Shown piece after piece: positions 1 through 5,203 of a DNA stretch of 5,203 bases. Under the pieces are notes generated by a model. That model was given only the letters and a program-made list of their open reading frames with translations, made no database searches and was not told the DNA's origin. Position numbers and translations under genes: made by a program. The DNA is from an uncultured Lachnospiraceae bacterium (GTDB lineage Bacteria; Bacillota; Clostridia; Lachnospirales; Lachnospiraceae), in contig CADCOU010000371.1 of assembly GCA_902803155.1 (NCBI GenBank), positions 1-5,203 on the forward strand. The letters run 5' to 3'. How positions within the stretch are numbered: the first letter of the stretch is position 1; each line of letters begins with the position of its first letter.

Positions 1-2100
1 CTGCTCGAGTGCAACCGCGTGTCCGTAAGCAATCCCGAGCTCCTCGTCAAAGGTCTGCGCCATCATGATGCTGTCCGGGAAGGCGGAAAAGTAATAGAAG
101 GACTCATCGTCATCCCGTCTGTAGTCCGCGGGAAGGAGGCCTCTCCTGGCCCGGTTGCGGATCATCTCAATGCTTCCGTCTTCTTTTTTCTGCTTCAGGA
201 AACGGATACCGGTCGGTCCGTCAAACTGCGGCGGAATCGGAATTCCGTATTTGATCAGGACGTCATCGTTGAAGTTTTCATAATGGACGACGGCCGCCAG
301 TTCCTCGATTGACATCTGGGCGACAAAATCCATCAGGGAAATCTTCCCCTCCATCACGTCGTTCAGCTTGAAGCCGGGCTGATCCGCGACATACCGGATG
401 ATCTGCTTATGCGGCCTTCTCGCGGTAACTCCCTTCGTCAGATAGACGCGGTCCGCGGGGTTCTTCGGCCCGTTCTTTGCATCGCCGACAAGATAAGTCA
501 CGACGGATTCATCGTCGTAAGCATAGCCGTTGTGCAGCGTGTCGCGCAGCGGCACCTCGTCCGGCGAGATGAAAATCCGCTTTGCCGTCTTCAGCTCATA
601 CGCCTCTGCGCAGTAGGAATACGGGCGGGTTCCCTTCCGGGAAAGCACCGGGATATGTTTACTGCCAAACTGGTTGGACAGCTGCTCCGTCACAGCCGCA
701 CCCTTCATGACCAGCACGCCGGCAACGCACGTCTTCCTGGAGGAGCTTCCCACACGGATCACATAATCTCCCTTTTCCAGGAAGAACGCCGCTCTCTCCT
801 CGCTGTATGAAGCGATCTGGCCGATCGGGAAGGTGATCTTCAGCGTCTGGCTCTCTCCGGGCTGCAGCACCTTCGTCTTCCCGAACGCAGCGAGCTCCTG
901 ATAAGGATGCTCGATCTCGCCGTCCTCCGGCGCGGAGAAATAAACCTGGACCACTTCGCGGCCCGCAAACTGACCGCCGGTATTGGTGACGATGGCTGTG
1001 ACCGTCACATCCTTCCCGTCCGACTCCACGTCCTTCGCGCAGATGCTGAAGTCCGTGTAAGAGAGGCCGAATCCGAATTCATAAATCGGGCTGATATTGA
1101 AGGTGTCAAAATACCGGTAGCCGACGTAGATGCCTTCCGAGTACTCCTCGTGCATCCCGTTCCCGTCGTTTAAGGCAAAAGTTGCCGAGGCCGGGTTATC
1201 GGTATATTTCCGCGCCCATGTATCCGTCAGCTTCGCGGAAGGGACGGTGCGTCCCTTCAGAACGTCCATCACAGAATGACCGGCCTCCATGCCCGGATAA
1301 GAGACCAGCAGAATGGCATCGATTCCTTCCATCGCTTCGATAAAGCTCATGTCGATCACACCACCCACGTTCAGCAGGAGGATGGTCTTCTTAAACGCCG
1401 CCGCAACTCTGGTGAGATTGGACTTCTCTGTCTCAGTCAGCTCATAGGAGCTGTTGACGTATTCGTCAGTCTCCTGCTGGAACGCCAGGTTGTGGATGGT
1501 CGCTCCGTGCGTGTAATTGACGTAATAGTCCTCACACATCTTCACGAAGTCTTCATCCAGCGGCTTGACTTCCCTTCCCTCCACATGACGGTCAAAGCCT
1601 TCTCCGAGCGTGCGGGAGAGCACATAGACAGCCGTATCCGACTCTGCTGCCGCGCGGGCGATCTCCTCGTCGGACAGAAGCAGATCTGCCGGCCGGTAAT
1701 ACTCATACGCCAGCGCCTGCGGGAACTGCGGCAGGAACATATATCTGTTCAGAATCTCCTGGCTCCTCTTATAGACCTCCCGGTAGGCAAAGAGCCCCTC
1801 TTCGCTGACGATCTGATAACCTTCTTCGACAAAGGCATCATAGATATTGACGATATGACGCGGATAGACGATTCCGCTGCCGCATCCGGCATAGACCGTC
1901 TCGATGGCGCCGCCGCCGAACAGTGCGATCCGGCCCGGCTCCTCCTGCATCGGCAGAGCCTGCCCGCAGTTCTTCAAAAGGACCATTCCCTCCGCGCCGA
2001 GCATCCTGATCAGCTCCTCGTTTTCCGGGAAATACCTCTGTGTATCCAGCCCCTGTCCCTTTTCGGGATAGAGCCCCAGTGTATCCAATTTCATTCCCAT
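1..2100 (-). CDS. Glycoside hydrolase family 3 beta-glucosidase with reversed domain order, 3'-partial
   Basis: I translated this frame directly: 700 residues without a stop, running off the window edge. GH3 enzymes remove terminal beta-linked sugars. The domains appear in the order alpha/beta sandwich, fibronectin-III-like, then the TIM barrel, the reverse of most GH3 proteins. The sandwich domain opens with GAEGMVLLKN (35-44) and has RTLGEGFDR (163-171), where Glu167 is the probable acid/base, then YEFGFGLSY (340-348). The FnIII-like part spans about 362-458, with REVVQVY (381-387) and RVGSSS near 449-454. After a linker, the barrel domain begins near 578 and shows FDGPTGIRF (626-634) and FPDSIMMAQTFDEELG shortly before the edge. 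The nucleophile Asp of the barrel lies beyond the window, and roughly 200-250 residues are probably missing. There is no signal peptide, so it is probably cytosolic. This arrangement is known from Butyrivibrio fibrisolvens and Ruminococcus albus beta-glucosidases. Sugar specificity (glucose, xylose, galactose) cannot be fixed. Confidence 0.93.
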   Translation of the reverse strand, partial: MGMKLDTLGLYPEKGQGLDTQRYFPENEELIRMLGAEGMVLLKNCGQALPMQEEPGRIALFGGGAIETVYAGCGSGIVYPRHIVNIYDAFVEEGYQIVSEEGLFAYREVYKRSQEILNRYMFLPQFPQALAYEYYRPADLLLSDEEIARAAAESDTAVYVLSRTLGEGFDRHVEGREVKPLDEDFVKMCEDYYVNYTHGATIHNLAFQQETDEYVNSSYELTETEKSNLTRVAAAFKKTILLLNVGGVIDMSFIEAMEGIDAILLVSYPGMEAGHSVMDVLKGRTVPSAKLTDTWARKYTDNPASATFALNDGNGMHEEYSEGIYVGYRYFDTFNISPIYEFGFGLSYTDFSICAKDVESDGKDVTVTAIVTNTGGQFAGREVVQVYFSAPEDGEIEHPYQELAAFGKTKVLQPGESQTLKITFPIGQIASYSEERAAFFLEKGDYVIRVGSSSRKTCVAGVLVMKGAAVTEQLSNQFGSKHIPVLSRKGTRPYSYCAEAYELKTAKRIFISPDEVPLRDTLHNGYAYDDESVVTYLVGDAKNGPKNPADRVYLTKGVTARRPHKQIIRYVADQPGFKLNDVMEGKISLMDFVAQMSIEELAAVVHYENFNDDVLIKYGIPIPPQFDGPTGIRFLKQKKEDGSIEMIRNRARRGLLPADYRRDDDESFYYFSAFPDSIMMAQTFDEELGIAYGHAVALEQ

Positions 2101-2106
2101 GGCGAT

Positions 2107-2112
2107 CTCCTC
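2107..2112 (-). promoter_or_regulatory. GH3 Shine-Dalgarno overlapping the aldolase stop codon
   Basis: The minus strand reads GAGGAG, six bases before the GH3 ATG at 2100-2098. Its first two bases are the last two of the aldolase TGA stop. The overlap suggests that translation of the two genes is coupled. It also favours the ATG at 2100 over the in-frame ATG two codons later. Confidence 0.75.
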
Positions 2113-2950
2113 ACCTGTCCTTTCCGGCGGATGCAAACAGGATCATATGATCCTTTATGACCTGTTTGACCGCATCTTTGAAACCGATATTGGTATAGTC
2201 CAGATAATGGTCGAAATCATTGAAATGATCCCTGTTGTACTCCTTCGCGGCGACGTCCATCGCCGTGTAAATATTGATTTTATTGATGCCGCAGCGGATC
2301 GCTTCCACAAAATCCTCCGGCGCAATACCGGAGCCGCCGTGCAGTACCAGTCCGCAGTCGACTTTTTCCCGGATCTCCTTCAGCCGCTTGAAATCGAGCT
2401 TGGGGATGCCCTTGTACTGACCGTGCTGGTTTCCGATCGCGATCGCCAGCGCGTCGATCCCGGTCTGCTTCTCAAAATCCGCCGCCGTGTCGGGATTGGT
2501 CAGGGTCTTCTCGGACAGCTCGTCGCCGGCCTGTCCGACATAACCCAGCTCCGCCTCCACGGAGACACCCATCGCGTGTGAAATCCTGACGACCTGTGCC
2601 GTCGTCTCCAGATTTTCTTCATATGAGAGCGCGGATCCGTCGAACATGACAGACGAAAATCCCGCACGGAGTGCCTTCATGACGCCGTCAAAGCTCTTGC
2701 CGTGATCCAGATGAAGGGCCATCGGGATGTCTGTCCGCTTCACATACTCCTTGCAGATGGCCGCGACGACATCGATGTCGTAATAATTCAGGAACCTCTC
2801 CGGAACGCCCAGCATGATCGGAAGCCCGGTCTCAATGCAGGCTTCATACATGGCTGTGGCAAACTCAAGGTTTACGATATTGAACATGCCGATTCCGACA
2901 CAGTTCTTTTTTGAATAGTCAACCAGTTCTGTTAATCCAACCAGACTCAT
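2111..2950 (-). CDS. Class II (zinc-dependent) ketose-bisphosphate aldolase family protein
   Basis: This 279-residue protein belongs to the class II fructose-/tagatose-bisphosphate aldolase family, which reversibly splits ketose bisphosphates into dihydroxyacetone phosphate and an aldehyde. The start at 2950 is chosen over the in-frame ATG at 2983 because of its GGAGG site. With this start, HLDHG falls at 80-84, placing catalytic Asp82 and zinc ligand His83 as in tagatose-bisphosphate aldolases such as AgaY/KbaY. Also visible are GFSSVMFDGS (97-106), EENL (111-114), VEAELGYVG (131-139) with Glu134, GNQHGQYKG (173-181) with zinc ligand His176, and LHGGSGI (203-209) with zinc ligand His204. The metal site is therefore complete. 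The later phosphate-site motif reads KINIYTAMD (224-232), where known members more often have N-x-A-T-E or N-x-D-T-D. The substrate is not certain: fructose- or tagatose-bisphosphate is possible, but so is another phosphorylated ketose. It lies between two glycosidase genes and its stop is 10 bases from the GH3 start. Confidence 0.9.
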   Translation of the reverse strand: MSLVGLTELVDYSKKNCVGIGMFNIVNLEFATAMYEACIETGLPIMLGVPERFLNYYDIDVVAAICKEYVKRTDIPMALHLDHGKSFDGVMKALRAGFSSVMFDGSALSYEENLETTAQVVRISHAMGVSVEAELGYVGQAGDELSEKTLTNPDTAADFEKQTGIDALAIAIGNQHGQYKGIPKLDFKRLKEIREKVDCGLVLHGGSGIAPEDFVEAIRCGINKINIYTAMDVAAKEYNRDHFNDFDHYLDYTNIGFKDAVKQVIKDHMILFASAGKDR

Positions 2951-2958
2951 CTCAGCTT

Positions 2959-2963
2959 CCTCC
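2959..2963 (-). promoter_or_regulatory. Shine-Dalgarno site that sets the aldolase start
   Basis: The minus strand reads GGAGG here, eight bases before the ATG at 2950-2948. The in-frame ATG 33 bases upstream (2983) has no comparable site and lies in the putative hairpin, so this site favours the downstream start and a 279-residue protein. Confidence 0.8.
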
Positions 2964-2974
2964 GTACTTGTCCC

Positions 2975-2997
2975 GCCGGACATTCATTTCGTCCGAC
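2975..2997 (-). other. Possible RNA hairpin in the GH5-aldolase spacer
   Basis: On the minus strand GTCGGAC (2997-2991) can pair with GTCCGGC (2981-2975) to give a 7-bp stem with one G-T wobble and a 9-base loop. A weaker alternative stem, TGTCC with GGACA around a four-base loop (2982-2969), would use the same TGTCC bases. No run of T follows, so it is not an intrinsic terminator. If real it may act in mRNA stability or in tuning aldolase translation, since it ends 11 bases upstream of the aldolase Shine-Dalgarno. Found by eye, with no folding energy calculated. Confidence 0.35.
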
Positions 2998-3005
2998 ATT
3001 TTCCG

Positions 3006-4394
3006 TCAGGCATTCATTCCGCCGTGCTCCTTTATGAGCGCGAGACGCGGCTCATCAATCCGGCAGTTGTCAAAATCAAAGGATGCCGCCAGTTCTTCCA
3101 GCTCATCTTTGGAAAGGCCGGCGAATTTCTGACCGAGCATATCGGCCAGCCTGCTTGCGATTTTGCTCTTCATGGCGACCACGATGCTCTCCTTCACGTC
3201 GCCGTAGAGATCGCCCAGCCCCTCCGGGTCCTTCAGATCCAGCAGCTGTGTAATGCCCCAGTCCTCATTGACGCGGAAGTTCATATCGACGTGATACTTT
3301 TTCTTCAGTTTCAGAATCTCGTCCGCGAACTTCATCCACGCGGAATCCTGCTTCACTACCACGGTGCTGAGATAACCGATATCCTTGTAATTCCAGATGG
3401 AATAATGATGGCCTCTGCTGACCATGGAATCGAACTGGTCCGCGAATGCGCGGAAGCGGTCCTCCGTGAATCCCGGATAATTCGTCCTGCATCCGAACTC
3501 GCCGACCCAGCAGGGCACATTGTATTTGCGCATGTAGGCGTCCCGGAGATCCATCTGCAGCTCCACCTGGCTCTTGTCATAGAGGATTCCGTGGACCTTC
3601 CCCGGATAGCGGGCCGGAACGGAAGTGCAGACATCCAGGTAGTAATGCGGCGTATAGGCCAGATTGTCCGTAAACGGTGCATCCAGATCATCGAAATTCA
3701 TGTTGTAATCATTTCCGGCAATGAAAACGATGTGGTCGGGATCCACCTCCCGGATCGCCGCGGTGATATCCTTAAACAGCTGATTCAGGCATCTGACACC
3801 CTCCCCGTCCGTGTCCGCGTTGACCGCAGCCGGCTCATTCAGGAGGTCATAGCCCGCAACGAACTCCTCGTCCTTATAATGCTCAGCGATGTGTTTCCAC
3901 AGCGCGATGGTTCTGTCGCGGTTCGTCTTGTTCAGATACATGCCGGCAGGCATCAGGTTGTTGTTGTCGCTGTGCCAGTGGTAGTTCTGATAACCCGGCG
4001 CGCCGTGCATATCGAGAATGGTATAGATACCGGCTTCCGCACAGATCCGCACAGCGCGGTCCAGATGACTGAAGCCCTCCTCTATATATTCATACGGCCT
4101 GTTATCACACTCAAAATGACGATAGTTGAACGGAAGCCGCAGACAGGTGACGCCGATTCCTTTCAGGAACGCGACATCCTTCTCGTTGAAGAAGTGATAC
4201 AGGAAGCGGTCAAAGAAATACTCGTAGTTTTCCTTTCCCGCGTACTTCTTCACGGCTGCGCGGAACTCCTGTTCCGTTCCCGGATAGCCGAACATAAAGT
4301 TCTCCAGCATCATCCAGGAACCGATATTATAGCCGCGCAGATAAACGACTTCATTCTTCTCATTAACGATCTGATTTCCCTGTACTTTCAGCAT
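3006..4394 (-). CDS. Glycoside hydrolase family 5 (cellulase-fold) enzyme, probable cytosolic beta-glucosidase/exo-glucanase
   Basis: This 462-residue protein is a retaining beta-glycosidase of the GH5 (beta/alpha)8-barrel family. The visible landmarks come in family order: LRGYNIGSWMMLE at 19-31 (first strand), LRLPFNYRHF at 85-94 with Arg86, DMHGAPGYQN at 128-137 with His130, LLNEP at 184-188 with the acid/base Glu187, HYY at 250-252, WVGEFG at 296-301 with the nucleophile Glu299, and IWNYKD around Trp334. All expected catalytic residues are present. There is no signal peptide or membrane segment, so it should act in the cytosol on imported sugar. The N-terminal RGxNxGxWxxLE pattern recalls exo-beta-1,3-glucanases of the Exg1 kind, but the subfamily and linkage are not certain. 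After the barrel, about 95 residues (368-462) form a charged, probably helical extension of unknown role. It lies 15 bases after the permease and 55 bases before the aldolase. Confidence 0.92.
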   Translation of the reverse strand: MLKVQGNQIVNEKNEVVYLRGYNIGSWMMLENFMFGYPGTEQEFRAAVKKYAGKENYEYFFDRFLYHFFNEKDVAFLKGIGVTCLRLPFNYRHFECDNRPYEYIEEGFSHLDRAVRICAEAGIYTILDMHGAPGYQNYHWHSDNNNLMPAGMYLNKTNRDRTIALWKHIAEHYKDEEFVAGYDLLNEPAAVNADTDGEGVRCLNQLFKDITAAIREVDPDHIVFIAGNDYNMNFDDLDAPFTDNLAYTPHYYLDVCTSVPARYPGKVHGILYDKSQVELQMDLRDAYMRKYNVPCWVGEFGCRTNYPGFTEDRFRAFADQFDSMVSRGHHYSIWNYKDIGYLSTVVVKQDSAWMKFADEILKLKKKYHVDMNFRVNEDWGITQLLDLKDPEGLGDLYGDVKESIVVAMKSKIASRLADMLGQKFAGLSKDELEELAASFDFDNCRIDEPRLALIKEHGGMNA

Positions 4395-4400
4395 ATCTGT

Positions 4401-4407
4401 ACCTCCC
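4401..4407 (-). promoter_or_regulatory. Shine-Dalgarno site of the GH5 gene
   Basis: The minus strand reads GGGAGGT here, six bases before the ATG at 4394-4392. It sits wholly inside the 15-base gap after the permease stop codon, which fixes the GH5 start and supports co-transcription with the permease. Confidence 0.8.
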
Positions 4408-4409
4408 TG

Positions 4410-5203
4410 TTATCCTTTCACGGACCCGACTGTCAGGCCGCCGACAATATTCTTCTGAAGGACATTCAGGAACAGCAGGACCGGGATCAGCATCAGCGTA
4501 GCCGCGGCCATGATGGAACCCCAGTCAGCGGAGTTTTCCTGCATGTAGTTATTCAGTCCGACCGGCATGGTTCTGAGATTATCCTTTTTGATCAGGATCA
4601 TCGCGAGCAGGAACTCATTCCAGCAGTGGTTGAAAGCGAGGATGGCGGACGAAGCAATGCCCGGCTTGGAAACCGGCACCACGATCCTCGTGATCGTCTG
4701 GAAGCGGTTGCATCCGTCGATTCTTCCTGCCTCCTCCATCTCATACGGCACACTGTCGATAAAACTTCTCATCATCCACATATTCATCGGCAGCGTGAAA
4801 GCCGGGTAGCATGCCAGCAGGACAAAAGGCGTATTGATCAGCTTCATGTTCTGGAAAGTGATGTAAAGCGGGATGATCATCTGGACCGTCGGGAACATCT
4901 GCAGCATCAGCAGGAACACGACGACAATGGTGATTCCCTTCACCTTCCCGCCGAATCTCGACAGTGCATATCCGCCCAGGACGGAGCAGAAGACTGTTAC
5001 AATACAGGTGATAAAGGAATTGACGAAGCTGTTCTTGAAATACATAACGATTCGCGGATCTGACAGGACCGACCGATAGAACTCCAGCGACCACTCCTTC
5101 GGGAAAATGGTCCTCGTCGTCAGCAGGGTCGCGCGGGAGCGGAAGGATGTCCCCAGCATGGAGACCAGGGGGATCAGCGAAATCGCCAGCATCGCCGTAA
5201 GAA
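4410..5203 (-). CDS. Carbohydrate ABC transporter permease, MalG-type (CUT1), 5'-partial
   Basis: This is an inner-membrane permease of the CUT1 family, one of two membrane subunits that import an oligosaccharide with a binding protein and an ATPase. Numbering from the first visible Met (base 5192), hydrophobic segments lie near residues 1-13, 55-76, 86-112, 120-141, 180-201 and 225-246. The cytoplasmic EAA loop that docks the ATPase is clear: EEAGRIDG at 153-160, then conserved prolines at 173 and 177. The C-terminus GGLTVGSVKG matches the family's usual G-T-x-G-x-VKG ending. The frame stays open upstream of base 5192 (Leu-Thr-Ala precede that Met) and the first membrane segment is cut short, so the true start lies beyond the window, with roughly 10-25 residues missing. 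It ends 15 bases before the GH5 gene. Substrate cannot be read from the permease; the neighbours suggest a beta-linked glucose-type oligosaccharide. Confidence 0.95.
   Translation of the reverse strand, partial: LTAMLAISLIPLVSMLGTSFRSRATLLTTRTIFPKEWSLEFYRSVLSDPRIVMYFKNSFVNSFITCIVTVFCSVLGGYALSRFGGKVKGITIVVVFLLMLQMFPTVQMIIPLYITFQNMKLINTPFVLLACYPAFTLPMNMWMMRSFIDSVPYEMEEAGRIDGCNRFQTITRIVVPVSKPGIASSAILAFNHCWNEFLLAMILIKKDNLRTMPVGLNNYMQENSADWGSIMAAATLMLIPVLLFLNVLQKNIVGGLTVGSVKG

Noticed and set aside
1276..2160. A 294-codon plus-strand open frame, with shorter ones at 19-312, 409-810 and 907-1173.
   Set aside because: All are in mirror register with the GH3 gene over its length and show no domain or supporting ribosome site. 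The one at 907-1173 ends where the GH3 uses a TTA leucine codon.
2951..2983. An aldolase start at 2983 adding 11 residues to the N-terminus.
   Set aside because: No good Shine-Dalgarno precedes it, whereas the ATG at 2950 has GGAGG eight bases upstream. The shorter form also aligns catalytic Asp82/His83 with the numbering of known tagatose-bisphosphate aldolases.
2969..2997. The hairpin between GH5 and the aldolase as an intrinsic terminator.
   Set aside because: No T-rich run follows the stem on the minus strand, and the next gene begins within 30 bases with a strong ribosome site.
3024..5063. A 679-codon open frame on the plus strand, antisense to the GH5 and permease genes.
   Set aside because: It is in exact codon-mirror register with both minus-strand genes, so it needs only that they lack TTA, CTA and TCA codons, which are rare at this codon bias. 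Its stop at 5061-5063 is a TCA serine codon of the permease. The product is rich in His, Arg, Gln and Asp with no recognisable domain, while the minus-strand genes have complete family motifs.
5159..5192. The ATG at 5192 as the true start of the permease.
   Set aside because: The frame is open to the window edge, no ribosome site can be seen before it, and starting there would cut the first membrane segment short.

Overview
The window carries one dense run of four genes, all read on the minus strand, with almost no intergenic DNA. In transcription order (high to low coordinates) they are: the 3' part of a MalG-type sugar ABC transporter permease, a complete family 5 glycoside hydrolase (GH5), a complete class II ketose-bisphosphate aldolase family protein, and the 5' part of a family 3 glycoside hydrolase (GH3) that runs off the low-coordinate edge. 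The gaps between genes are 15, 55 and 10 bases. Every start has a strong purine-rich Shine-Dalgarno sequence, and no terminator is visible, so these look like consecutive genes of one operon that continues past both edges of the window.

The likely source is a gut or rumen Clostridia-type Firmicute, probably Lachnospiraceae or Butyrivibrio/Ruminococcus-like. This rests on the GGAGG-type ribosome binding sites, the CUT1 transporter plus hydrolase layout, the reversed-domain GH3 type (classically described from Butyrivibrio fibrisolvens and Ruminococcus albus), and a GC content that looks like the low to mid 50s by eye. It is an inference, not a species call.

As a pathway, the permease (with a partner permease and binding protein presumably encoded upstream, outside the window) would import a beta-linked oligosaccharide. 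The GH5 enzyme has no signal peptide, and neither does the GH3, so both would cut the sugar in the cytosol. The aldolase would act on a phosphorylated ketose further downstream. A class II aldolase lying between two beta-glycosidases is the least expected part: simple glucose release would not need a dedicated one. Its true substrate is the main open question.

No RNA genes, insertion sequences, CRISPR arrays or attachment sites were seen. The plus strand has several long open frames, but all that overlap the genes can be explained as mirror frames of the real minus-strand genes.
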